Positions 1 through 10,890 of a stretch of DNA of 64,000 nucleotides are shown here, in pieces. How positions within the stretch are numbered: the first letter of the stretch is position 1; every line of letters begins with the position of its first letter. Position numbers and translations under genes: made by a program. The DNA lies in NCBI RefSeq assembly GCF_024586455.1, contig NW_026089624.1, positions 6,663,341 to 6,727,340 on the forward strand, read 5' to 3'. The notes beneath the pieces are model-generated. The model was not told where the DNA came from. It ran no database searches and was given only the letters and a program-made list of their open reading frames with translations. The DNA comes from Bactrocera neohumeralis. Lineage: Eukaryota; Arthropoda; Insecta; Diptera; Tephritidae.

Positions 1-118
1 TCTTCAAAAAGTAAATGTCATGAACCAATCTAACGTTTCAAATAAAGAACCGATGAGATTTTGCAAATTTTATGCGTTTTTTTTTAAAAAAGTTATCAAG
101 CTCTTAAAAAATCACTCG
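1..118 (+). mobile_element. 3' terminal piece of a Tc1/mariner-type element
   Basis: Almost identical to 37130-37247, the end of the transposase element described there: last transposase codons (TCTTCAAAAAGTAA), a short tail, then the terminus CTCTTAAAAAATCAC, after which the two copies diverge. The rest of the copy lies outside the window. Confidence 0.75.
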
Positions 119-459
119 ATACAATACATTTTTGCCTGTCGAGATGCCCCGTTAGGTTTTTTATCTGGTTATTTAGCTGAGTTATTTCAGGCTTAAGTTT
201 GTCGTTTATCGCTATCAGTCAAGCTATTTCTTCAACAGTAAAATTGCTAACGCCATTCTCCATTTAAAAAAAAAAACTTTATTTCTTTTTTTTATATCTA
301 TACTAACGTCCACGCTTTACTGTGGCTGATACATATGGTTGATAGTACTACTAATACCATCTATATGAATTATATTAGTTAGATTATAACTATTTGTTAA
401 TGAGAAGGTGAAGCAAAAAAATGAATCAAAAAGCATTTCTTTTCACCAGGGAAATCAAC
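119..459. other. AT-rich intergenic DNA
   Basis: I see no gene, repeat terminus or RNA gene here. Confidence 0.5.
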
Positions 460-600
460 CGAGTCCTATCGAAAGTCAGCCTAGTGGACTACATATTATG
501 AACCAGTTCTCAAGCGTGGAAAGATAAAAAAGTCGGCTGGCAAGGTTATGGCATCGTTTTCAGATGCACATGGTATAATATACATCGACTGATAACTGAG
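460..600 (+). mobile_element. Mariner transposase fragment
   Basis: Read over two frames, this encodes KKSAGKVMASVFSDAHGIIY followed by ID, matching the mariner segment that carries the second catalytic aspartate (usual form KVMASVFWDAHGIIFIDYL). It is cut off on both sides and frameshifted. Confidence 0.65.
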
Positions 601-1199
601 GCAATTATGATCCATTGCAGTGTGTAGTTGGTTGCAGTTCTATTTTATCGTTCCCAGTATTTCGCAATTTTATTATTTTTTAGGAAGGAACAGTTTGAAA
701 TTGTACGCATATACTTCACCGTTTCCGTTTAAATATTTCACTGCTTTGTGCAAAGCTTCGAAAAGGTTTCTGAATATCAAATTATAATAGAACTTTTTAT
801 CAACACTCCAGTTATTCTGATATATTTTTATGTTAGATGTCGCGTTTGGTTTGTTATGAATGCATTTGCCTCCTTCGTACATAATCTAGTAAAGTATGCG
901 CAATGCCTTGACGACGAAAATGTCAATGGCATTTTTTGTTGTGATATTAAATATATCTGACGGGTTCGTCCTAAAAATAAACTGACTGGTTCAGGAGCAA
1001 CAATCAGTATAACCCATATATTAAGTATGCATGCATATGAAAATTAGTGTTCTCCCGCATTAGCTCTGTGTTGTTATTTTTTTTATTTTTCCTTTCTGTT
1101 TTTGAGGTAAAAAATTTTTCAAATTCTTCTTACATGAATTTTTTTTACTTTTAACGTATACAAGAGTTACCGCAGAAACTGGCTTATTATAGAAAATGA
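601..1199. other. AT-rich DNA, no recognisable feature
   Basis: Short overlapping open frames on both strands (673..960) have no recognisable domain and are probably chance. Confidence 0.5.
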
Positions 1200-3385
1200 G
1201 AAAATACGGGGACATCTAAGCAGACGAATCACGACCAAAGAGCCAATAATGTCGAAGCGGCGCGCTATAAGCCCTGTGGAGCCTCGAGAAACAGGCCGAC
1301 CACTAAATTAAAAATATGGCCAGTGGCAAATAATCTTGCCTAAAAAAGCAAGGAAGACCGCCCAAACGAAGGAACGGTGGGGGAAGCACCCAAAATCGCA
1401 AAAGAGAGACAACAAAGGAAGAGTATAGCTGCAAATCAGATAGCAAATAATAGCCCAAACGACAATCGGAGGCGGTGATCATAAAGCCAGCAGAAGGGAA
1501 TAGCTACGCCGAGGTCTTTAAGAATCTCCGTAGCAAAGTAAAATCTAGAGAAGCAGAGGTTAAGATCAAAGGGATCCTCAAAACAAGGGGCGGGACCCTA
1601 CCATTAGAGCTGGAGAAAGGACAGTCCATAAAAGCCAGTTTCTGCGAGGCACTCAAGACCACCCTTCAGAAATCGGTAACTGTGTGATCTTTAGTCAAAC
1701 GCTGCTTTAAAGATTAAAGGCCTCGACTCCCTTACAATAAAATAAGAAATTGCAGGATCTGTAAAAAAGCACTACAGGACCCTATGAAAGGTTCGACGAT
1801 AAGAATAGCAGCACCTAACACAAGAGAGCAGGTAAGGTCATATCTAACGCTCGATTAGAATAAGACTGACGGGCACGCATCAAAATTGGCTGTGTTAACT
1901 ACAGGCTGCAACTGAAAGAAAACCCCAAAAGGTGCTTTAGCTGCTTTGGACCAGAGCACATAACCTGGGACTGCAAAGATAGGAGAGGATAAGGTTACCC
2001 TCGAAGAGCTGCAACTGGCCACTGGCAGGACGGGCAGCATGTACAACGCTTGCTTCAAAGCCGGAATATTCCCTGAATCCTGGAAAAAGCCGCTGGTGCT
2101 AATCAATAAGGGAAAATGAGACCCCAACTTGCTATCAGCATATCGTCCACTATGCATGATTGACACAGCGAGAAAGCTGTATAAAAGGCTACTTAAACCC
2201 AGACTCGAAGCGGAATGCACATTGCTTAAGGACTTTCCATTTGGCAACATGTGTTTAGACCCGGCAGATCAACTCTAAGAGCTATAAAATTCGGAATTCA
2301 AAGTGTAGATGCCGCTTGGACAAATGTCACAGCAGTGGTGGAAAAAAGTGGGAATGAAGCTATTGGAAGCCCTCTTCACGAGAATGGACGCTGAATTGAG
2401 CGCACTCATGTCATTGATGAAGCAGGATAGCTTGTCGGTGTCAAAATTTTAAAACGCAACGACGACCCGATGCCAAGACGCTTTCAAATCTGTGAGAAGG
2501 TGCGAAGCTGGAGGTAGTAGACCGCAGCAGTATTCCAACGCTGCCCAAACATGCTCTGCGGCTACTACGTGCCAACTAGCAACTGGAAGGTGTTTAGGAA
2601 GATGGCGTGGGGTATAGGAGGCATGTTCCTTCGCCTCCAGGTGCACCACTACGCGGACGGCAATAAAAACACTCTGAAGATGGGTGGAGAAGGAAAGGAT
2701 CTCGGAATAGAAGAGATCATGGCTACTTAACTTGTCGTACAGAAGGTTGAGGAGCAGGAAAAACTCATTCAGAAGCCTGGTGGTCCAAAACCAAGAGCTG
2801 AGGGTACTCCAAGTGAACCTCCACAAAAGTAAGATCGTCTCTGCCGAGCTTCTTCTCAATTTAGAGAAGGGCGGCTGCGATGTGGCCTTAGTACAACAAC
2901 AATGGATTGCGTCGAGTAATGTGGTCGCTGGGCGGAAGTCACAAAGCTGTCCGACATACACCCCGAGCGTAATTGACTGGATAAGATCAGCGATATTGGT
3001 GAAGAAAAGTCTATTTTCCTATATTGATTACAGACTTTCCACAGATGATCTGACGGTTGTGGCGGCCCATAAGGCAACCTTTTAAGTTGCCGAACCCTTT
3101 GAAGTGAATTTCAAGCTGAGGTCTTTGTTATTGCAAATGCCGCGGAGCTGGTCTTTAATGCACCTGCAGGCAATTCAGAGTCAACATCTACATGGACGGC
3201 CAAGTAACAATCAAGGCAGTAACCTCGTACCGCATATCGACCAGAGGTGTCTTGGGAAGCAGGACAGCAGTGGAAAGTGTTGTTTGAAGTAAGCAACTTC
3301 ATTTCTACTGGGTGCCAAGCTACAAAGGCATCAAGAACAATGCAATAGTCGACGAGATTGCCAAGAATGGTGTACGGTAACATTA
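1200..3385 (+). mobile_element. Scrambled R1-clade LINE remnant (gag, RT piece, endonuclease, RNase H)
   Basis: Pieces in order: ORF1 (gag) at 1475-1687 with IIKPAEGNSYAEVFKNLRSK; a CCHC knuckle CFSCFGPEHITWDC near 1940-1980; an N-terminal reverse transcriptase piece near 2036-2330 (MYNACFKAGIFPESWKKPLV, SAYRPLCMIDTARKLY, FRPGRSTLRAI); an apurinic-type endonuclease start at 2800-3085 (LRVLQVNLHKSK, DVALVQQQWI, SAILVKK); and an RNase H piece at 3185-3385 (YWVPSYKGIKNNAIVDEIAK). In an intact element the endonuclease precedes RT, so the RT piece here is out of order. Many stops and frameshifts. Presence of RNase H fits R1/LOA/I-type elements. Confidence 0.75.
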
Positions 3386-3953
3386 ACATGAGGAGAATAA
3401 CTATTCAAATTTTTGAGGTAGTCCGTAATTTTTGTGGTTAGCTGTCACTTTATTATTTAAGATCTTACTCGCTGATGTTAATTCTTACTCTGCTTTAAAA
3501 ATGAAATTTCGCAGAGCGACAAAGAGTTTTGAGAACAGCTGAAACGCCTCTTCAGGCACGAGTTCGTTTAGAAAGACAAGCTGCACTGCAGACAACTAGA
3601 AGAGAAATAGAAATACCAGAACAATCGCAGGCGAGAAGAATTCATAATGCAGACATGCAGACCACGCACCGCCGAAATTTCATGCGTAATGATTGGGCTG
3701 TGTTTAATAGTACTGGGTTTCAATATGATCCTTCAATTGAATATCATAATCATCCATTGATTGTTATTGACTCAATGAATAAAAAATGTCAGTACTGCGA
3801 GGCTTTTAAATGGAAAGATGAAACTGCTGGAATGTGCTGTTCCGGTGGTAAAGTTTCACTTCCATTCCTTGGTGAACCAAAAGAGCCTTTGAAAACTTTA
3901 TTATTAAATGTTACAGATGAGTCAAAGAAATTTCTAAGTGACTTCCGTCAAAC

Positions 3954-3983
3954 CCAGTGATCCCCAGTGATCCCCAGTGATTC
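3954..3983 (+). repeat. Three tandem copies of CCCAGTGATC at the Helitron deletion joint
   Basis: The 10-bp unit CCCAGTGATC repeats almost three times exactly where the N-terminal and C-terminal Helitron coding parts meet. Confidence 0.8.
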
Positions 3984-4465
3984 AGAGGGGGACACCAGCA
4001 CATGAAATTCAAGCGTGCATTAAATAATCAAGCTTATGGTCGACAGTTGAAAAACTCCGCCCGAAAACGAATTTCAAGAAATTCAGGACTTTACGCAGAA
4101 ATGTTGTTGAAAATTGGTGATGGTTGTTTAGATGTTTACGCTGAAGGCTACATATTACTGGCAAGAGAATTTTGTAATTTAGTAGAAAGTGATGTGGATC
4201 TCATTGCTAATGTTTTTCCGGAATTGCAACAAAATTTGTGTAGTGATCAGTGGTTGTGTGTAAGAGCAATATTAGCACCAAGAAATTAAATTGTTAATAG
4301 GATCAATACTGACACTTTAAAAGAGGTTCAAGGAGAAATGAAGGAATATTTGCCAATGGATACAATTATACATAGATACGAAAGTAAGTACTTGACATCC
4401 TGTGGAGTTTTTAAATTCACTTGAACTATCGGGTGTACCGTCACATAAACTTCAATTGAAACTAA

Positions 4466-4478
4466 ATGTACCAGTAAC
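4466..4478. repeat. 13-bp target site duplication, left copy
   Basis: ATGTACCAGTAAC, repeated exactly at 7573-7585. Reading across one copy restores the Helitron frame (LKLN VPVT LMRNLDAAKLCNGTKL), so it is the duplication made by the RTE insertion. Confidence 0.9.
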
Positions 4479-7400
4479 TTCTTCTTCCTCTGCTTCCCCC
4501 GGCGGGTACTGCGTCGAATACTTGCAGAGCTGGAGTGTTTTCATCCATCCGGACAACATGACCTAGCCAGCGAAGCCGCTGTCTTTTAATTCGCTGAGCT
4601 ATGTCGATGTCGTCGTATATCTCGTACAGCTCATCGTTCCATCGAATGCGATATTCGCCGTGGCCGACCCGCAAAGGACCATCAATCTTTCGCAGAACTT
4701 TTCTCTCGAAAACTCGCGACGTCGACTCATCCGTTGTTGACATCGTCCAAGACTCGGCACCATATAGCAGGACGGGAATTATGAGTGACTTAGAGTTTGG
4801 TTTTTGTTTGTCGAGAGAGAACTTTGCTTCTCAATTGCCTACTCAGTCCGAAGCAGCACCTGTTGGCAAGATTTATCCTGCGTTGGATTTCTAGGCTGAC
4901 ATTGTTGGTGGTGTTTACGCTGGTTCCAAGATAGACGAAATTATCTACAACTTCAAAGTTATGACTGTCAACAGTGACGTGAGTGCCAAGTCGCGAGCGC
5001 CACGACTGTTTGTTTGATGACAGGAGATATTTCGTCTTGCCCCCGTTCACTGCTAGACCCATTTGTTTTGCTTCCTTGTCCAGTCTAGAGAAAGAAGATC
5101 TAACGGCGCGGGTGTTAAGGCCGATGATATCAATATCATCAGTATACGCCAGCAGCTGTACACTCTTATAGAAGATGGTACCTTCTCTGTTTAGTTCTGC
5201 AGCTCGAACTATTTTCTCCAGAAGCAGGTTGAAAAAGTTGCACGATAGGGAGTCGCCTTGTCTGAAACCTCGTTTGGTATCGAACGGCTCGGAGAGGTCC
5301 TTCCCGATCCTGACGGAGCTTTTCGTGTTGCTCAACGTCAGTTTACACAGCCGTATTAGTTTTGCGGGGATACCAAATTCAGACATCGCGGCACAAAGGC
5401 AGCTCCTTTTCGTGCTGTTTGAAATCGACGAAGAGGTGGTGTGTGTCGATTCTCCTTCCACGGGTCTTTTCCAAGATTTGGCGCATGGTGAATATCTGGT
5501 CGGTTGTTGATTTTCCAGGTCTGAAGCCACACTAATAAGGTTCAACCAGTTTGTTGACGGTGGGCTTTAATCTTTCACACAATACGCTCGATAGAACTTT
5601 ATATGCGATGTTGAGGAGGCTAATCTCACGGTAGCTGGCGCAGATTGTGGGGTCTCCTTTTTTATGGATTGGGCATAGCACACTTAAATTCCAATCGTTG
5701 GGCATGCTTTCGTCCGACCATATTTTACAAAGAAGCTGATGCATGCTCCCTATCAGTTCTTCGCCGCCGTGTTTGAATAGCTCGGCCGGCTATCCGTCGG
5801 CCCCTGCCGCTTTGTTGTTCTTCAGGCGGGCAATTGCTGTTCGAACTTCTTTATGGTCGGGTAATGGAACGTCTGCTCCATCGTCATCGATTGAGGAATC
5901 GAGTTCTCCTTCTCCTGCTGTTGTGCGTTCACTGCCATTCAGCAGGCTGGAGAAGTGTTCCCTTCATAATTTAAGTATGCTCTTGGCATCAGTGATTAGA
6001 TCACCTTTGGGGGTTCTATAAGAGTATGCTCCGGTCGTGAAACCTTCTGTAAGCCGCCGCATTTTTTCGTAGAATTTTCGAGCATTACCCCTGTCGGCCA
6101 GCTTATCAAGCTCTTCGTGCTCACGCATTTCATCCTCTTTCTTCTTCCGTCTGCAAATGCGTCTCGCTTCCCTCTTCAACTCTCGGTATCTATCCCATCC
6201 CGCACGTGTTGTGGTCGATCGTAACGTTGCGAGGTAGGCAGCCTGTTTTCTCTCCGCTGCGACACGGCACTCCTCGTCGTAACAGTTGTTCTTTTGCACT
6301 TTCCGAAAACCAATGGCTTCGGTTGCAGCTGTACGTAAGGAATTTGAAATGCCGTCCCACAGTTCCCGTATTCCGAGTTGTTGACGAGTGCTCTCAGAGA
6401 GCAGGAGTGCAAGCCGAGTAGAAAATCGTTCGGCTGTCTGTTGTGATTGCAGCTTCTCGACGTCGAACCTTCTTTATGTTTGCTGGCGTGCGTTTTTTGC
6501 TGCACAGAGGCGGGTGCGAATCTTAGCTGCAACAAGATAGTGGTCCGAGTCGATGTTAGGACCTCGGAGCGCACGCACATCTAAAACACTGGAGACGTGT
6601 CTTCCGTCTATCACAACATGATCGATCTGGTTGGTAGTTTTTCGATCCGGAGGCAGCCAGGTAGCTTGATGAATCTTCTTATGCTGGAATCTAGTACTAC
6701 AGATAACCATATTTCGGGCCCCGGCGAAGTCAATCAGCCATATGGGGATGTTTCCTCGTGGAGGCTGAATTTACCGACCGTAGTGCCAAATATACCTTCT
6801 TTGCCCACCCTGGCGTTAAAGTCGCCAAGCACGATTTTGACATCGTGGCGGGGGCATCCCTCATAAGTGCGCTCCAAGCACTCATAAAAGGCATATTTGG
6901 TCACATCGTCCTTCTCTTCCGTCGGGTTGTGGGCGCAAATCAGCGATATGTTGAAGAACCTCGCTTTGATGCGGATTGTGGCTAGACGTTCATTCACCGG
7001 ATTGAATGATAGTACTCGGTGACGGAGTCTCTCTCCTACCACGAATCCTACACCAAACGTGCGCTCCTTTATATGGCCACTGTAGTAAATGTCACAAGGA
7101 CCTACTCGTCTCTGTTCTTGTCCCGTCCATCGCATTTCTTGGACGGCGGTGATGTCAGCCTTTATTTTTACGAGGACATCAACCAGCTGGGCAGCGGCAC
7201 CTTCCCAATTAAGGGACCGGACATTCCAGGTGCATGCCCTCAATTCGTAGTCCTTATTTCGTTTGCCTTGGTCGTCATCAAAAGAGGGGTTTCTCATCCG
7301 AGGCTGTTTGTCATTTTTCATTGGGGTAGGCTTTTTACGTGGCGGGTCCCAAACCCAGCGCACAACCCTATGCAGGGGATGTTTCGCCTTTTCACTTTAG

Positions 7401-7572
7401 CTCGCCTTCGAACGGATGTTATTAGGCTACCCAGAGGATACTTAGTCAAAGACCGGAAGTAGTGAGCTGCTTGAGTCATGTGTAAAAGAGTCGTTTCTGG
7501 CCACTCCCAAGTGAATGGCGATCAGAGAACTTTCCTCACTTGCGTGAACTTCTACATATGACTCCATCCTCT
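4479..7572 (-). mobile_element. RTE-clade LINE, copy A, nearly full length
   Basis: On the minus strand from 7572: 5' region, then an endonuclease (ACTWNVRSLNWEG, VQEMRWTGQ, ICAHNPTEEKDD, LGDFNARVGKEG, DSDHYLVAAKI), a linker with a broken frame, the reverse transcriptase (YKVLSSVLCERLKP, KRGFRQGDSLSCNFFNLLLE, LAYTDDIDII, GLAVNGGKTKYL), and the RTE tail (FERKVLRKI, QRLRWLGHVVRMDENTPAL). The usual catalytic YADD reads YTDD. Several stops and frameshifts make it dead. The 3' end stops inside the coding sequence at SRGRR, about 200 bp short of the family's true end. Perfect 13-bp flanking duplications mark both ends. Confidence 0.9.
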
Positions 7573-7585
7573 ATGTACCAGTAAC
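7573..7585. repeat. 13-bp target site duplication, right copy
   Basis: ATGTACCAGTAAC, identical to 4466-4478, directly after the RTE 5' terminus. Confidence 0.9.
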
Positions 7586-7655
7586 GCTTATGCGAAATCT
7601 AGATGCTGCTAAGCTATGTAATGGAACAAAACTTCGGATAACGAAACTGGGACAG
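7586..7655 (+). mobile_element. Helitron remnant, right part
   Basis: Encodes LMRNLDAAKLCNGTKLRITK then LGQSM, the C-terminal Helitron helicase block that normally follows LKVGVPI. It continues the piece broken at 4478 once one copy of the duplication is removed. Confidence 0.85.
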
Positions 7656-7815
7656 AGCATGTAAAACTTACTTCTGTGTAAATCGAAATTTCGAAATTTT
7701 CAGAACGAAAGCGAGCGAACCATTGTTGTGCTGCACGAACTGTTACAGGATTGTCTCCGTAAACTTCAAAAATTTCATAGGTGGCTTGCGTGGCATTCGT
7801 CCCTTTTTTATACAA
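7656..7815 (-). mobile_element. Mariner transposase N-terminal fragment
   Basis: The minus strand encodes YKKGTNATQATYEIFEVYGD and AAQQWFARFRSENFEI, the first helix-turn-helix of mariner transposases (K..NA..A...I...YG......QQWFARFR). It is joined abruptly to the Helitron tail at its 3' side. Confidence 0.75.
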
Positions 7816-8249
7816 AAATTCTAAATATAGCGAATTTCTTCATTATTTTTTCTAATTTTTGAACAGGTGTCAATTTTTTCAACTTCCTCGACTTTAATTA
7901 AAATCTCACCTTTTTAACACTATATGGTATGACACAATGTGATTGGTAGCATTGGGGATATACGACTGCGACGACATCTATTAACAAAATACAAAAAGAC
8001 TACCCAATATTAGACACTTTAGGAGATATCGACAGTGAGGCCTCAGAGTCTATTAAAATTCACCTCAAGTACAGGCATCCTAAACGATGACTAATCCTTG
8101 GAGTTAGCAAGTGAACTCCATATGGCATCGCAAAGAATCAAACTTGGTCATTCGTGGCTTACTGCCCTACCAGATTAACCTAACTTAAATACTACATCCA
8201 ATTTTAGACGATTTAGCTTAATAAATGATATATAAATAAATTATGTAAA
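7816..8249. other. Unassigned DNA between repeats
   Basis: No gene seen. The stretch 7930-8200 is less AT-rich and may be an old element tail, but I cannot place it. Confidence 0.4.
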
Positions 8250-9291
8250 AACCAGTAAGGAAGGGCTGAGTTCGGTGTCACCGAACATTTTATACTCTCG
8301 CACGATAAAGTGATAATCGAGATTTCATTATCCGTCATTTACATATTTTTCAAATACCGTATTTGTGTAAAGTTTTATTCCGCTATCATCATTGGTTCCT
8401 AATGTATATGTTATACAGAGAAGGCATCAGATGGAATTCAAAATGGCGTTATATCGGAAGAAGGCGTGGTTGTAAACCGATTTCACCGATATTTCGTACA
8501 TGTCATCAGGGTGTTAAGAAAATATTATATACCGAATTTCATCGAAATCGGTGAAGTAGTTCCTGAGATATGGTTTTTGGTCCATAAGTGGGCGACGCCA
8601 CCCCCATTTTCAATTTTTAAAAAAAAGCCTGGGTGCAGCTTCCTTCTGCCATTTCTTCCGTAAAATTTAGTGTTTCTGACGTTTTTTGTTAGTCGGTTAA
8701 CGCACTTTTAGTGATTTTCAACATAACCTTTGTATGGGAGGTGGGCGTGGTTAATATCCGATTTCATCCATTTTTGAACTGTATATGGAAATGCCTGAAG
8801 GAAACTACTCTATAGAGTTTTGTTGATATAGCCATAGTAGTTTCTTAGATATTTAGTAGGGGGCGGGGCCACGCCCACTTTTATAAAAAAATTACTTCCA
8901 AATATCCCCTCCCTAATGCGATCCTTTGTGCCAAATTTCACTTTAATATCTTTATTTATGGCTTAGTTATGACACTTTATAGGGTTACGGTTTTCGCCAT
9001 TTTGTGGGCGTGGCAGTGGGCCGATTTTGACCATCTTAGAACTTAACTTTCTTATGCAGCCAAGAAATACGTGTACCAAGTTTCATCATGATATCTCAAT
9101 TTTTACTCAAGTTACAGCTTGCACGGACGGACGGACGGACGGACAGACAGACATCCGGATTTCAACTCTACTCGTCACCCTTATAACTTTTGTATATAAC
9201 CCTATATCTGACGCTTTTAGTTTTAGGACTTACAAACAACCGTTATGTGAACAAAACTATAATACTCTCCTTTGTTGCGAGAGTATAAATA
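8250..9291 (+). repeat. Structured 1-kb repeat, family A, copy 1
   Basis: Starts CCAGTAAGGAAGGGCTGAG with a hairpin (GTTCGGTGTCACCGAAC), then TATACTCTCGCA, and ends TTGTTGCGAGAGTATAAAT, so TATACTCTCGCA and TGCGAGAGTATA form short sub-terminal inverted repeats. The interior has GTGGGCGTGG motifs and (GGAC)n/(AGAC)n. A near-identical copy is at 38532-39588 and a 3' part at 47586-47828. It has no coding potential; open frames here are chance. It resembles non-autonomous DINE-1/Helitron-like repeats of flies by its layout (inference). Confidence 0.75.
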
Positions 9292-9299
9292 AGTATATA

Positions 9300-9307
9300 A
9301 TATGGGA
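9300..9307. repeat. 8-bp target duplication of the hAT-type MITE, left
   Basis: ATATGGGA; the right partner at 9722-9729 is ATATAGGA, one mismatch. Confidence 0.7.
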
Positions 9308-9721
9308 CAGAGCCGCTCAAAATAATGCGCAATTTATTTACCAACGAATACAATCACACATTTGATATCTGCTAGCATATGATTGTGTGCGCGCGCTTGC
9401 TTAGTACACTGAGTGAAATCGTGCTATTTGTTTATTTTGTTATTAAAAATTTAGAAAAAAATAAAAAATTATGGTTTTTGATTAAAAAAGCTATTGAGAA
9501 CAACAATAATAACAACAAAAACAGCAAATACGTTTGTTAATTTTTTTTAACTACTTCAAGATCGTAAGTTTTGATTCTCATTAAGTCCTCTATATGCTTA
9601 TTAGAAACTGAATTCCTGTATTTCGAGTGTATTTTTGACACTGGCAGAATTAGCGTCATAGCGTACATGTTTCGACTGCATGTGCTCGGAGTATAGGCAT
9701 GAATTATTTTGAGCGGCTCTG
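9308..9721. mobile_element. hAT-type MITE, 414 bp
   Basis: The ends are exact 19-bp inverted repeats CAGAGCCGCTCAAAATAAT, starting CAGAG as is common in hAT elements. Flanks show an 8-bp direct repeat with one mismatch, the hAT target duplication length. The inside is AT-rich with no transposase, so it is non-autonomous. Confidence 0.8.
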
Positions 9722-10226
9722 ATATAGGATATACATATGCTTGTAAATAAAGATAGAGAAATCTCCATTTAATTGAGTTTGAAAATTTATACATAAATGT
9801 TATCTGGAGATTTTACTTACTTATACTCGTTCAGATTTAAAAAGGCCCGACTAAGCGAACAGTTCAAGAAATATTACAGAAACGCTCAAATGTTATTTAA
9901 ATGTATATTTTATAGTTAGTTCAAATAAATTCGTGCTGTGTACCATAGGCATGATAAAATTACTCAATTTTTTAGGGATTTTACGGTAGTTAATTTTTGT
10001 GTTTTTAAAATATTAAGGCAGCAAGGTAAATTACATATGTGCATTCTATCATCATAAATAAAATATTGAAAGAGGCTTACGAGATGAATCACCTAAAGTG
10101 AAAGTCTACTTTGAGTTTGATCAATCTATTGTTTGTTAAATAAAAATCAGAAATAAGTTCAAGTTCAAGAAATTCAACGCCTTAAAAATAGATTGTAAAA
10201 CTAACCAAAACCGAAAACATTTGCAG
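9722..10226. other. DNA between the MITE and the plus-strand exon
   Basis: If 10227-10471 is a last exon, its upstream intron lies here. A possible additional exon at about 9835-9895 (protein FKKARLSEQFKKYYRNAQ) follows an acceptor-like TATACTCGTTCAG but lacks a convincing donor. Confidence 0.3.
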
Positions 10227-10471
10227 TCAAACCACAAAGCAAAATCTTAGTTACCCGGAACATAACCGTAAAATCAGGTTATCTGTCACAAAAAGCTGAA
10301 TTAATTACAGCTAGAGTGAAAAATGAAAATGCGAAGCGGCAGTCTATCTATAGCTCACTAGACAAGGTAAAAATCGGCATTCGTCGTGATAAGAGTGCAC
10401 TGGCAAATGCGGTTGCAACAGAAGCCAAATTCGTCCCTAGCAGTGTTACATATAGTGCATTAATAATATAA
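10227..10471 (+). CDS. Probable terminal coding exon of an unidentified plus-strand gene
   Basis: A branch-point-like CTAAC (10201-10205) and acceptor ACATTTGCAG at 10226 precede an open frame of 81 codons beginning (TC)AAACCACAAAGC, protein KPQSKILVTRNITV onward and ending SVTYSALII, with TAA at 10469-10471. AATAAA follows almost at once (10475-10480). Composition is protein-like (mixed K/R, S and hydrophobics) and unlike the surrounding AT-rich DNA. It points at apolpp tail-to-tail, with about 0.3 kb between the two poly(A) signals. I do not recognise the protein and found no convincing upstream exon; a possible one (acceptor TATACTCGTTCAG at 9834, then FKKARLSEQFKKYY) has no clear donor. 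It could also be a piece of a retrogene. Confidence 0.5.
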
Positions 10472-10474
10472 ATG

Positions 10475-10480
10475 AATAAA
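10475..10480 (+). terminator. Poly(A) signal for the plus-strand exon
   Basis: AATAAA four bases after the TAA stop at 10469-10471, in AATGAATAAACATTTG. Stop and signal this close together are common in compact insect 3' ends. Confidence 0.45.
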
Positions 10481-10803
10481 CATTTGAGTTTTCTTTTTAT
10501 TTTAAAATCCCAAATACGAGATTAAAAAAATTAGTCCGCCACCCTGGTTCTTAATATGGAAGAGCAGTAGTGCATTTATAGTTTTTTAAGTGCTTAGCGA
10601 ATATTATAATTTAGGCTTATTAAAACATAATATATTAATTACAGTTTCTGCCGAAGTAACTGCAATCAGCCCTGACTTTTTCTTAGCTACTACATACAAT
10701 ATAAGCTTAATATAGAGGTTTTCGACTTTTCGGTTGACTTCGTAGAGGTTATTTGCTGTAAAATTCGTGAAGTTAAATAATTCATAGTTTTTGTTGTGGT
10801 TTC

Positions 10804-10809
10804 TTTATT
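10804..10809 (-). terminator. Poly(A) signal of apolpp
   Basis: AATAAA on the minus strand (AATATAAATAAAGAAACC), about 80 bases after the stop codon, followed by AT-rich sequence. Confidence 0.7.
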
Positions 10810-10890
10810 TATATTGAAACAAAATAAGTATTTTTTTGTATTGTTTTCATTTGTAGATATTGAATTGAGTTTAAATAGTAAATCAGCAAT

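Larger units (their letters stand above)
3510..4478 (+). mobile_element. Helitron remnant, left part (internally deleted Rep/helicase)
   Basis: 3529-3957 encodes the N-terminal part of a Helitron Rep-helicase (RVRLERQAALQTTRREIEIP; FQYDPSIEYHNHPLIVIDSM; a cysteine group around CQYCEAFKWKDE and GMCCSGGKVSLP). It then jumps at about 3958-3985 to the far C-terminal helicase region (4002-4289: YAEMLLKIGDG, FCNLV, NVFPELQQN, WLCVRAILAPRN). The Rep HUH and Walker motifs are deleted. Broken frame from 4290 continues with TDTLKEVQGE and ends at the RTE insertion point; the tail resumes at 7586. Confidence 0.85.

Noticed and set aside
4601..7462. Plus-strand open frames over RTE copy A
   Set aside because: Antisense to endonuclease and RT coding on the minus strand.
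8363..9365. Open frames of 63-112 codons in the family A repeat (also 39131-39593 and 47507-47710)
   Set aside because: They recur in every repeat copy, translate GGAC/AGAC runs and lack protein-like features.
9835..9895. Possible upstream exon of the plus-strand gene (FKKARLSEQFKKYY...)
   Set aside because: Acceptor-like start but no credible donor; kept only as a note.
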